Below, piece after piece: positions 27,983 to 35,989 of a DNA stretch of 64,000 nt. The position numbers and the translations under genes are program-made. The DNA lies in contig NZ_CP093280.1 in NCBI RefSeq assembly GCF_026651855.1, positions 5,974,501 to 6,038,500 on the forward strand, written 5' to 3'. Under the pieces are notes generated by a model. That model had not been told where the DNA came from, searched no databases, and worked only from the letters and a program-made list of their open reading frames with translations. Within the stretch, counting starts at the first letter, position 1, and each line of letters starts with the position of its first letter. The DNA is from Pseudomonas silvicola (lineage in GTDB: Bacteria > Pseudomonadota > Gammaproteobacteria > Pseudomonadales > Pseudomonadaceae).

Positions 27983-29554
27983 ATGACAAAAAACACAGGC
28001 GAAGGGACCGGCTCGCTGGAGAAGGCCATCGACATTCTCGACCTGATCAGCGAACACGCCGACGGGATGAGCCAGACCGATCTGGCTGAGCGGCTGACGT
28101 TGCCGCGCACTACGGTCTACCGGATTCTCGCCACCCTGGTGGCTCGCGGGCTGATTCGACGCGACCCCGGACGACGCATGTATTGCCTGGGTTTTCGCTG
28201 CGTTGAAATGGCGCGTCAGGTGTATTCGATGCCGGACCTGGTGTCCGCCGCCTCGGCGGAGCTGCGGGCATTGCGTGACCTGACCGGAGAAACGTCCTAT
28301 ATCGGCGCGCTGGAGGGCCTGGATGTGGTGTCCCTTGAACGATACGACAGTCCGCACTCGCAACGCTCGAACGCCTCCCTGGGCCATCGCAAGCCGGTCT
28401 ATGCCACCAGCCAGGGCAAAGCCATTCTGTCGGCGCTAAATCCTGAGCAGCGTGATGCCATTGTCCGCGACCTTAACCTCAAACCCCTGACACCGCTGAC
28501 CATCACCGACCGTCGCCGTTTTCAGGCGGAACTACGAATCAGCCAGAATCGCGGTTACGCCATCGATGACGAGGAAAACGTACTCGGCACCCGTTGCGTC
28601 GGCGCTCCGGTCATCGATGCTCAAGGCGTCGTCCGGGGAGCGATCAGCGTAGCGGGCCCGGCCTATCGTTTGACCATGGCGCGCATCGAGCTGCTGGGGC
28701 CGGAACTGATCGACGCCGCACGACATATTGGTGCGCAACTACAACCACTGAAGGCCACGGCAGCGGATGCTACGGCACAGCCTGTCGGCGGGGTGTCACA
28801 AAGCATTCACGGCAGTCAGCCTGTCTGGTGCGATCGCACGCAACAGTTGCTCTGGCTCGACACCCTGGCCCCGGCATTAAGGCTCCACGGCATGAGCGGC
28901 GAGCTACAAAAAGTGCCAGTCGAGCAGCCCATCGTGGGCTACTTTTTTCGCGAAGCAAGCATCGTCCTGATCCTGGAGAAACTGGCGGTGCAGATAGTCG
29001 GTTCACACGTGGAACTACTTGCCGGCTGGCCCCACAAGCAACTGCGCGCCGTCTGCAACCGTAGCGATAACACCTTGTGGATGGCTCAGGGCGCCGGGCA
29101 GACGACGTGTATCGGCATCGTGGAAAGCGACGGTACGTTCGATACGTTATGGCAACTCAATGAGGTGATCGACCATTTGGCCTGGCATGCGCCAAGCGAA
29201 ACCCTGTACGCCAACGCACCCGCCTCGGGCAACATCCTGATGCTCAAACCCGGCAGCAATGCGATCCGCAAGTTTGCGACGGTCCCCAAGAGTTCAGGTA
29301 CCCTGAGCGGCCTCGCTATCGACGCTCGACGGGGAGTCTGGACCGCATTGCGCGATGGCTGGAGCGTGGTGCACTTCGCCGAGGACGGCAATCTCGATCA
29401 AGTGGTGCCGCTGCCGGTGCCCTGCCCGACCGGCGTCGCCATCGGTGGCGTTTCAGGCAAGACCCTTTATGTCACCTCCGCACGCCAGTTCGTCCCGCTG
29501 GATATTTTGAAGAAGGCCCCGCTGTCAGGCTCGTTGTTCGAAATCGGGTTATAA
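27983..29554 (+). CDS. IclR-type regulator fused to an SMP-30/gluconolactonase-like propeller (copy 2)
   Basis: The 523-residue protein has the same architecture as the one at 6069-7688: an IclR winged helix (MSQTDLAERLTLPRTTVYR), an effector domain (LGHRKPVYATSQGKAIL, YAIDDEENVLGTRCVGAPV), then a propeller from about residue 255 (VWCDRTQQLLWLDTLAPALRLHG, GVWTALRDGWSVVHF, KTLYVTSARQFVPLDIL). It is divergent from RraA copy 2 and upstream of the SnoaL-like/aldehyde dehydrogenase pair. It probably represses both directions through the repeated CACTAT-TGGAAC sites. Confidence 0.9.
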   Translation: MTKNTGEGTGSLEKAIDILDLISEHADGMSQTDLAERLTLPRTTVYRILATLVARGLIRRDPGRRMYCLGFRCVEMARQVYSMPDLVSAASAELRALRDLTGETSYIGALEGLDVVSLERYDSPHSQRSNASLGHRKPVYATSQGKAILSALNPEQRDAIVRDLNLKPLTPLTITDRRRFQAELRISQNRGYAIDDEENVLGTRCVGAPVIDAQGVVRGAISVAGPAYRLTMARIELLGPELIDAARHIGAQLQPLKATAADATAQPVGGVSQSIHGSQPVWCDRTQQLLWLDTLAPALRLHGMSGELQKVPVEQPIVGYFFREASIVLILEKLAVQIVGSHVELLAGWPHKQLRAVCNRSDNTLWMAQGAGQTTCIGIVESDGTFDTLWQLNEVIDHLAWHAPSETLYANAPASGNILMLKPGSNAIRKFATVPKSSGTLSGLAIDARRGVWTALRDGWSVVHFAEDGNLDQVVPLPVPCPTGVAIGGVSGKTLYVTSARQFVPLDILKKAPLSGSLFEIGL

Positions 29555-29561
29555 CGCCGAC

Positions 29562-29580
29562 TTTTCTCACTATATGGAAC
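29562..29580 (+). promoter_or_regulatory. Putative IclR-SMP30 operator, site 3
   Basis: TTTTCTCACTATATGGAAC begins 8 bp after the copy 2 regulator stop, upstream of the SnoaL-like gene. It matches site 1 at 17 of 19 positions and site 2 at 15 of 16. It suggests that the aldehyde dehydrogenase unit has its own controlled promoter. Confidence 0.55.
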
Positions 29581-29717
29581 AGCCCAGTGGTCGGGCTCAG
29601 ATCGCTGTTTCCATCAAGGTACCCCCGCCGTAGCATCGACCCACCTCGGTAGCGACGCCGATGATCGCTGCCCTTTTCCCTTCAAAAGGAAAACAACATG
29701 CACAAGGGAGACCTCTG

Positions 29718-30182
29718 ATGTCCAACATCGACCAAGCCAGATATGCAGCGCTGATCCGCCGCTACTTCGCCGCCTGCAATGCCGCCGATCATGCCGGACT
29801 GGTGTCCTGCTTCACCCCTGATGCGGTGCATTATTTTCCTTCGGGCTTGCCTGAAATCCCGTGGTGTACTGCTCAGACCATCGCCGACAAATGGGTGTGG
29901 TGCGTGGAAAATCTTGGTTCACAGTGGACCATCGAGAAAATCCTGGTCAGCCACGATAGCCATGAAGCAGTCATTGAATGGACGCACTGGAAAAGCATTC
30001 CCGGCACCGCGTTGCGTGGGGACGAATGGTATGTGTTCGACGAGCAGAGCGGTCTAATCAAGGAAATTCGTGCCTACTACGCCTCGCCCGCCGACAAGGG
30101 CGTGGCGATCAACGAGCTGGTGAATTTCGACTATCGTGCTCGCGGATATCACCTTGAACCGGCAACGGAGATCAAGCGATGA
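29718..30182 (+). CDS. SnoaL-like/NTF2-fold small protein
   Basis: This is a 154-residue cone-shaped NTF2/SnoaL-like protein: an N-terminal helix ARYAALIRRYFAACNAADHAGLVSCFTPDAVHYFPSG, and later VIEWTHWKSIPG and DEQSGLIKEIRAYY. The family includes isomerases, hydrolases and binding proteins. The ATG at 29718 follows GGGAG. It overlaps the next gene by ATGA, so it is translationally coupled to the aldehyde dehydrogenase. Its reaction is unknown. Confidence 0.78.
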   Translation: MSNIDQARYAALIRRYFAACNAADHAGLVSCFTPDAVHYFPSGLPEIPWCTAQTIADKWVWCVENLGSQWTIEKILVSHDSHEAVIEWTHWKSIPGTALRGDEWYVFDEQSGLIKEIRAYYASPADKGVAINELVNFDYRARGYHLEPATEIKR

Positions 30183-31579
30183 GCAACTCGGATATCGTGG
30201 CAATCGATCAAGCCGTGGCCGCCGCCCATGAGGTATCGCGTCAGTGGGCCGAATCCGGGGTAAGCGTTCGTGCGGGGCTGCTCGATGCGTTCGCCGATGC
30301 GTTGGAAAACAATCAGGCGGACTTGATCGCATTGGCCGATCAGGAAACGCACCTGGGCGTACCGCGTCTGACCGGAGAGGTCGCCCGTACGGCGTTTCAG
30401 CTTCGCGGTTTTGCCGACGAGGTGCGTAACGGCGAGCCCTATCGACGTGTCGACGACCCTGCAGTGGCTGGGGCCCCACCGGCTGGCCGCCCAGCACTGA
30501 GCCGCGTTCAACAGCCTCTGGGGCCTGTGGCGATGTTCAGTGCAAGCAACTTCCCTTTTGCGTTTTCCGTGCTCGGCGGCGACACCGCGTCAGCACTGGC
30601 GGCGGGCTGTCCGGTCGTGGTCAAGGCGCATTCAGGGCACCCACAATTATCCAAGGCGGTGCATGCGGTCGCGCAGAAGGTGCTGTCGGATCTGAACCTG
30701 CCTGCGGGCTTGTTGGGCCTGGTCGAGGGGGCTTCCCGTGCAGCCGGCATGCATCTGGTCACTCACCCTCAAATTGCAGCAGTGGCGTTCACCGGATCGT
30801 TCCAGGGCGGTACCGCGTTGTGGAAAGCCGCCAACGAGCGCGCTCGGCCGATTCCCTTCTTCGGCGAACTGGGCTCGATCAACCCCCTGCTCGCCTTGCC
30901 TGGCATTCTTGAGCGCGACGCAGAGGGGCTCGCCACCACCTTGGCCAGCTCAATCACCATGGGTACCGGACAATTCTGCACCAGCCCTGGGGTGATCCTG
31001 TTGTTCGAGCATCCGGCCAGCGATCGCTTCATCAGCCAACTGAGCACTGCGCTGCGCCCTCGCACAACCCACCCCATGCTCACCAACGGGATGCGCCAAG
31101 GATTCGAAGCCGGTGTCGCGCACCTTTCGGCTTGCAACCGCGCCCGCGCGGTATTCGAACCACTGCCTGATGGAGAAGGCCCGGCGCCAAGGCTGTTCGA
31201 GATCGATACGGATGCATTCATCGCAGACGCGGCCTTGCGCGAAGAGATGTTCGGCCCGGCTGCGGTGATACTCAAGCTTCGCTCCGTCGAACACGCGGTC
31301 GCGGTGCTCGATGCCATCGGCGGCAGTTTGACCGCGACACTGTGGGGCCTTGATGAGGACACAGAAGACAACCGCACAATAGTTCGAGCTGCTCGCCAAG
31401 TGGCCGGGCGCGTATTGTTTGCGGGAGTGCCCACAGGCGTTGCCGTATGCCACGCGCAAGAGCACGGCGGCCCTTGGCCTGCCTCGACTCGCCCTGACAC
31501 CACGTCAGTGGGCTATGCCGCACTGCAGCGTTTCCTGCGTCCGGTGGCATTGCAGGACGCGCCGAGCTGGGCGCTGTAG
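30179..31579 (+). CDS. Aldehyde dehydrogenase, alpha-ketoglutarate-semialdehyde type
   Basis: The 466-residue NAD(P)-dependent aldehyde dehydrogenase has catalytic Cys267 (GTGQFCTSPG) and general base Glu230 (FFGELGSINP). The short form and the motifs FSASNFPFAFSVLGGDTASALAAG resemble alpha-ketoglutaric semialdehyde (2,5-dioxovalerate) dehydrogenases. These finish the oxidative aldarate and pentose pathways by making 2-oxoglutarate. It is coupled to the SnoaL-like gene and is the natural exit of the cluster into the TCA cycle. Confidence 0.87.
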   Translation: MSNSDIVAIDQAVAAAHEVSRQWAESGVSVRAGLLDAFADALENNQADLIALADQETHLGVPRLTGEVARTAFQLRGFADEVRNGEPYRRVDDPAVAGAPPAGRPALSRVQQPLGPVAMFSASNFPFAFSVLGGDTASALAAGCPVVVKAHSGHPQLSKAVHAVAQKVLSDLNLPAGLLGLVEGASRAAGMHLVTHPQIAAVAFTGSFQGGTALWKAANERARPIPFFGELGSINPLLALPGILERDAEGLATTLASSITMGTGQFCTSPGVILLFEHPASDRFISQLSTALRPRTTHPMLTNGMRQGFEAGVAHLSACNRARAVFEPLPDGEGPAPRLFEIDTDAFIADAALREEMFGPAAVILKLRSVEHAVAVLDAIGGSLTATLWGLDEDTEDNRTIVRAARQVAGRVLFAGVPTGVAVCHAQEHGGPWPASTRPDTTSVGYAALQRFLRPVALQDAPSWAL

Positions 31580-31854
31580 GCCGCGCCCTCCCCCGCCAGC
31601 CGGGGACAAGAATATTCAATTGAACGCTTAAAGATCGGAAGTCTTGGCGGTGGGCATGTGGACCAAGCGCCAGGCATGCGGATCGGGCCTAGCGCCCTTC
31701 GTGATTTAGTTTGCGCACGGCGTGCATAGCGTTCGGCTGGACACGAAAGGTCTCTTTTGCAGGGTCGAAGGGGTCGACAGATCGCGGCCAACCTTCGCTG
31801 CTATGCATGCGAGTCGATCGGCGCCCAAGTTGGATTGTCGACACCGGCCGGTTT

Positions 31855-32235
31855 TTTGTTGACAACGCAACAGCTTGCATCGATTCGATTTTGCCTACGA
31901 TGAACAGGAAACGAAGCAACACCGAACACGCATATCTCGCGAGCGACTGTGAGCGAAACATCAATCGACCCTGCGTTGAAAGCGAGTATAAACCCGATGA
32001 AGTTGCTTGTGACGACGCCGAGGATCTTAGAGGCGAAATGTTGAATCCCAAAAATGGTCGCTACGTGCCCCGGTGTTGTGGCAATACCTGGTGCGATCCT
32101 CCAGATTCTGGCTGTCATAAGAGCCGGCCGTAGGTGATACAGAACAAAGTGAAGATTGCCGCAATGTTGCTGATGAACACTACCAGCGCAATCACTGAAT
32201 GGAGCGACTGCGTGAGCACGTTCCGGGAGGGAGTC
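31855..32235 (-). pseudogene. Decayed C-terminal remnant of an MFS sugar-acid carrier
   Basis: Three frames read on the minus strand together resemble the end of an ACS carrier. A hydrophobic helix (SVIALVVFISNIAAIFTLF) ends at a stop in one frame. HVATIFGIQHFASKILGVV and FIGFILAFNAGSID follow in a second, and after a one-base shift FLFIVGKIESMQ in a third. The intact carrier at 9066-10481 ends with GSFDGALLFVGAHG and SYWLIVGKIQRF, which aligns with the remnant. At least two frameshifts and loss of the N-terminal part make it non-functional. Nothing else convincing lies between the aldehyde dehydrogenase and the VOC gene. Confidence 0.6.
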
Positions 32236-32259
32236 GCGGGGATGGTGCAGGTTTACAGA

Positions 32260-32895
32260 TCAAAGCACGTTAGCCGGATCAAAAGCCCGCCCGGGTAGGA
32301 ACTCTTCCTGCCACGCCCGCACGTGGATCTCCCAGGGCGAGGCCCCGGCTTCGCGCGCAGCAACCAGCTTGTCCGGGTCCAGGTCCATGCCCAGCGGCTT
32401 GCGGGCGAAGGCTTCCGAGGTCTGCATGTGATCCAACGCCGCCCAGCGGTCGGTGTAGTTGTTGACATTGAGTTCCACGCTGTTGCCGTCCGGATCTTCG
32501 TAGTAGAACGCGGTCTGCGGTCCTTCGTCCACCGAGAACACCGGCACGATGCCCCCACGCTTGAGCCGCACGTAGGTGCCCAGCAGGTCGTCGAGCGAGT
32601 TGACCTCGAAGGCGATGTGCTGGATGCGCAGGTGGTGTGAGCGCTGCGGATCGCGGATCAGCCCCGGCACTTCGATCACCGCCAAGCGGTGGCTGATCTC
32701 GTCGTTGCTCAGGAAGGCGGCCCTGATCGCCGCCGCCGGGCTGCCTTCCGGGGCGGCCGTGGGATTGGGCGAGGCGCTGACCAGGCGCATGCCCAGCACG
32801 GTCTGGTACCACTGGAACAGACGTTGCAGATCGCCGGTCAACAGGCCGACGTGCTGCAGCTTGGGATGAAGAATGGCGTCGGTATTCAGGGTCAT
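32260..32895 (-). CDS. VOC-family (glyoxalase/extradiol dioxygenase-like) protein
   Basis: The 211-residue protein was started at the ATG after AGGA; the open frame upstream is not domain-like. It has the vicinal-oxygen-chelate fold with the expected metal triad: His in LQHVGLL, His in IQHIAFEV and Glu in NSVELNVNNY. This resembles ring-cleavage dioxygenases of the catechol 2,3-dioxygenase type. It forms a unit with the SDR gene upstream. The C-terminal tail (about 40 residues with WEIHVRAWQEEFLPG) is unusual. Confidence 0.82.
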   Translation of the reverse strand: MTLNTDAILHPKLQHVGLLTGDLQRLFQWYQTVLGMRLVSASPNPTAAPEGSPAAAIRAAFLSNDEISHRLAVIEVPGLIRDPQRSHHLRIQHIAFEVNSLDDLLGTYVRLKRGGIVPVFSVDEGPQTAFYYEDPDGNSVELNVNNYTDRWAALDHMQTSEAFARKPLGMDLDPDKLVAAREAGASPWEIHVRAWQEEFLPGRAFDPANVL

Positions 32896-32950
32896 GGGAA
32901 TCCTGTCGGGAGAATGTTCGGGGTTCGGAGGCATCGCGCCGCAAGCACGC

Positions 32951-33826
32951 TCAAGGCAGGCGCAGGCCGCGTTGGGCGGCCAGTTCGGTGGTGATGTCCC
33001 ATAGCCGGGCCGCATCACCGCAATCAAGGCGCAAGGCCTGCGGCTCGAAGCGCTTGGGGCGCCGCAGGACGGTGCCGCTTAGCCTCTGCACGGAGGCCTG
33101 TGTCAACGCACGCACGGCATTGGCCGCGGATACCTCGGGCGTGGTGCCGAAGAGTCCCATAAAGCGCATCGACAGCGGCATGCGCGGATCGAGCATGGCC
33201 TTGGTCTTGGTCGGCCCCACGCAGGTGGCGGTGAGTGCCACGGGCAGCTCGCGCCAGCGCCGCGCCGCCTCCTGGATGTGCAGGAAGCCCAGGATGTGCG
33301 TGCCCAGCAGCGACTTATAGAAGCCCCACTTGCGCCGCTCGAACTGCAGGTCGTCGAGGTCGGGCTTGAACAGGCCCGGCGCATCGCCCGCCAGATGCAC
33401 GATGCGGCCGTCGCCCGATGCGGCCAGCCGCTCCACCAGCAGGCGATTGAGCGCCGCGCGCGCGAAGTACTGGAGCGCAAAGGCGAACTCGAAACCGTCG
33501 GCCGTGACCTGCTTGCCCTGGAACGCGGTCATCGCCGTGTGCAGCACGCCGTGCAGCGCTGGGCGCCAGGCACGCACGCCCTCGGCCACGTACTGGATGC
33601 CCGCCATGGTGGACAGGTCGCCGGCGAGGAAGTCGGCCGATGCCGCTCCAGCCACGCGGGCCGCTTCGGCGGCAGCCTGACCGTCCTTCTCGCTGCGGCC
33701 CACGATCAGCACCGAGGCGCCGCGGCCGGCCAATGCCAACGCTGCCGCCCGCCCCATACCGGTCGAGCCGCCGAAGAACACGAAGTTGCTGCCGCGCACT
33801 TTGCGCTCGGCGGGGGATGCTGTCAT
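32951..33826 (-). CDS. Short-chain dehydrogenase/reductase-like protein
   Basis: The 291-residue Rossmann protein has FFGGSTGMGRAAA as the dinucleotide site, LIVGRS and FLAGDLST. In place of the usual Tyr-x-x-x-Lys the sequence reads WGFYKSLLGTHILGF, where FYKSLLG may not supply the catalytic pair, so activity is uncertain. The start chosen begins MTASPAERK. It is 55 bp ahead of the VOC gene and divergent from the HxlR regulator. Confidence 0.75.
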   Translation of the reverse strand: MTASPAERKVRGSNFVFFGGSTGMGRAAALALAGRGASVLIVGRSEKDGQAAAEAARVAGAASADFLAGDLSTMAGIQYVAEGVRAWRPALHGVLHTAMTAFQGKQVTADGFEFAFALQYFARAALNRLLVERLAASGDGRIVHLAGDAPGLFKPDLDDLQFERRKWGFYKSLLGTHILGFLHIQEAARRWRELPVALTATCVGPTKTKAMLDPRMPLSMRFMGLFGTTPEVSAANAVRALTQASVQRLSGTVLRRPKRFEPQALRLDCGDAARLWDITTELAAQRGLRLP

Positions 33827-33962
33827 GGCGATCAGGCCTCCATCGAAAAATCGGACAAAGACAAAAGAGGGCGAACTGCGTTGGATGGAAAGTTCTCTTG
33901 ATCCACATGAATTTATGCGCTTACAGTCGATAATCCAATAAGGATGCTTTTTAGTACCAAGT

Positions 33963-34322
33963 ATGGAAAACAATACTATTGCGGTCACATCCCCGGCCGA
34001 GATAGCCGCCATGCGCGAGAAAATGCGCCGCGCCGTGGGCCTGATCAGCGGCAAGTGGAAGCTGGAAATCCTGTGGCTGCTCAACCAGCGCACCCATCGC
34101 TTCAGCGAACTGCGGCGCGCCATTCCCGACGTGACGCAACACATGCTCACGACACAATTGCGCGAACTGGAAGGCGATGGACTGGTACGGCGAACGGTCT
34201 ACGCCGAGGTGCCGCCACGCGTGGAGTACGAAATCACCGATGGCGCACGGCGGCTGAGGCCGGTATTCGAGGCGATTCTTGCGTGGGCCGACGCCAGCGG
34301 GGATGCGCGGCTTCCGTGCTGA
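33963..34322 (+). CDS. HxlR-family winged-helix regulator
   Basis: The 119-residue protein has the HxlR signature GKWKLEILWLLNQRTHRFSELRRAIPDVTQHMLTTQLRELEGDGLVRRTVYAEVPPRVEYEIT. Such regulators often sense electrophiles or aromatics. The divergent position suggests control of the SDR-VOC pair. It converges on the methionine aminopeptidase gene 25 bp downstream. No N-terminal cysteine is seen, so redox sensing through the usual Cys is not expected. Confidence 0.9.
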   Translation: MENNTIAVTSPAEIAAMREKMRRAVGLISGKWKLEILWLLNQRTHRFSELRRAIPDVTQHMLTTQLRELEGDGLVRRTVYAEVPPRVEYEITDGARRLRPVFEAILAWADASGDARLPC

Positions 34323-34347
34323 CTGGCGGGCGACACGCGCCGACGCG

Positions 34348-35145
34348 CTACCCGACAATCGCCGGATACGCGCCCGTCCCCTCCGGCCAGGGCGTCAGCA
34401 CTTCGAATCCCGTGGCCGTTACCGCGACCATGTGCTCCCACTGCGCGGACAGCGAATGGTCGCGCGTGACGACGGTCCAGCCGTCGGGCAGTTGTTTGAT
34501 CTCACGCTTGCCGGCGTTGAGCATCGGCTCGATGGTGAAGACCATCCCTTCCTCCAGCCGCAGCCCCTGACCGGGACTGCCGTAGTGCAGCACCTGCGGT
34601 TCGTCGTGGTAGACCTGCCCGATGCCGTGGCCGCAGTATTCACGCACGACGCTGAATCGTTCGCGGTGCGCCACGGTCTGGATGGCATGCCCGACGTCGC
34701 CCAGCGTGGCGCCGGCGCGCACGGCCCAGATGCCGGCGCACATCGCTTCGTAGGTCGTGTCCACAAGCCGGCGCGCCAGCGGGCCGGTCTCGCCGACGAA
34801 GTACATGCGGCTGGTGTCGCCGAACCAGCCGTCCTTGATGACGGCGATGTCGATGTTGACGATGTCGCCCTTCTTCAGGACTTTCTGCGCCGAAGGGATG
34901 CCGTGGCAGACCACGTGGTTGACGGAGGTACAGAGCGTCTTCGTATAGCCGTGATAGCCGATGTTGGCGGGAATGGCCCCCTGCACGTTGACGATGTGGT
35001 CGTGGCACAGACGATCCAGTTCTTCGGTGGTGACGCCCGGCTTCACGTGCTCGGCGATCATGCGCAGCACGTCGGCCGCGAGCGCCCCGGCCGCGCGCGC
35101 CATGGCGATTTCCGACGCTGACTTGATAAAACTTCGCTTGCTCAT
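34348..35145 (-). CDS. map: Type I methionine aminopeptidase, accessory copy
   Basis: The 265-residue enzyme removes N-terminal methionine from new proteins. The metal ligands are all present: Asp99 (NIDIAV), Asp110 (FGDTSRMY), His173 (CGHGIG), Glu206 (TIEPML) and Glu237 (WEHMV), with His81 (CHGIP) in the pocket. The chosen start MSKRSF removes 23 upstream residues that lack homology. Every bacterium has an essential chromosomal map, so this is an extra copy, placed third in an operon with a TonB receptor and a siderophore-interacting protein. It may be a drug-tolerant duplicate or serve cargo proteins. Confidence 0.93.
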   Translation of the reverse strand: MSKRSFIKSASEIAMARAAGALAADVLRMIAEHVKPGVTTEELDRLCHDHIVNVQGAIPANIGYHGYTKTLCTSVNHVVCHGIPSAQKVLKKGDIVNIDIAVIKDGWFGDTSRMYFVGETGPLARRLVDTTYEAMCAGIWAVRAGATLGDVGHAIQTVAHRERFSVVREYCGHGIGQVYHDEPQVLHYGSPGQGLRLEEGMVFTIEPMLNAGKREIKQLPDGWTVVTRDHSLSAQWEHMVAVTATGFEVLTPWPEGTGAYPAIVG

Positions 35146-35179
35146 TTCTGCAACCTTCTGCACGACAGCGCTGGGCGAC

Positions 35180-35923
35180 TCAGGCCTCTTCGTCGCGGTG
35201 ATCCGCTTCGCCACGCTTCCAGTAGCCGGTGGCGTGCAGCATGGTTCGGTCGACGCCGCGCTCTTTCAGCAGTAGCCTGCGGATAGCGGCGACCTGTGTG
35301 GATTCCGCCGCGACCCAGATCACTGTGGCCCGCGTGGGAATATCGACCGATCTGGCGACAGCTTCCAGCAACATGGAGGCCGCCGTCGCGGCGCCGTCAC
35401 GGTGCAGCCAGGTCACTGACAGCGTGGCCCGGCTGGTCAGTTCCTGCGCTTCGCCGGCATGGGCGATCTCGGCGAAGACCTGTGCCCTGGCGGACGCGGG
35501 AAGCGCTTCGAGGATCGCTCCGATCGCCGGCAAGCCAGTCTCGTCGCCGAACAACAGGTAGTCCTCCGTGCCCGGCTCGATGGAAAAGCCGCTGCGCGGA
35601 TGCACGTCGCTGATCTCGAATCCGCCGCCCACCTGGACTCGCTCGGCCCAGGCGGACACCGGGCCGCTGTCGCCGTGGAGTACGAAATCGATATCGAGCT
35701 GCCCGGTCGCCGGGTCGTAGCGGCGAACCGTGTAGGCCCGTCCGCCGCTTCGCTGCCCGTCCTGCGCCGGGACGAAGACCTTGAACCATTGGGCTGGCAA
35801 CGCCGTGCGCAAGCCAGACAGACAACCGCCGTCGATGGTGATGCGCTTCATGTGCGGTGTCACCCATCGACTAGATTTCACCGTCACGGGGTATAGCTGG
35901 TAGGGAGGAGGCTGGGATGACAT
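35180..35923 (-). CDS. Siderophore-interacting protein, FAD-binding ferric reductase type (copy 1)
   Basis: The 247-residue flavoprotein is of the ViuB/SIP group, which reduces ferric siderophores in the cytoplasm to release iron. Seen are the FAD motif RAYTVRRYD, the segment QLDIDFVLHGDSGPVSAWAERVQVGG, LLFGDETGLPAIGAIL and the C-terminal ATGYWKRGEADH. It lies between the TonB receptor and methionine aminopeptidase genes with short gaps, hence one operon. It is the intact paralogue that shows how the amber-interrupted copy at 48620 should read. Confidence 0.92.
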   Translation of the reverse strand: MSSQPPPYQLYPVTVKSSRWVTPHMKRITIDGGCLSGLRTALPAQWFKVFVPAQDGQRSGGRAYTVRRYDPATGQLDIDFVLHGDSGPVSAWAERVQVGGGFEISDVHPRSGFSIEPGTEDYLLFGDETGLPAIGAILEALPASARAQVFAEIAHAGEAQELTSRATLSVTWLHRDGAATAASMLLEAVARSVDIPTRATVIWVAAESTQVAAIRRLLLKERGVDRTMLHATGYWKRGEADHRDEEA

Positions 35924-35989
35924 GGGAGCTTCTCGATGGTCAATGGCTAAGTGCTTGCAGGATTCGGACTATGCACCGCACAGGCATAC

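Noticed and set aside
31711-32133. A 140-codon plus-strand frame between the aldehyde dehydrogenase and the VOC gene
   Set aside because: No coherent protein features; the opposite strand carries recognisable MFS fragments instead.
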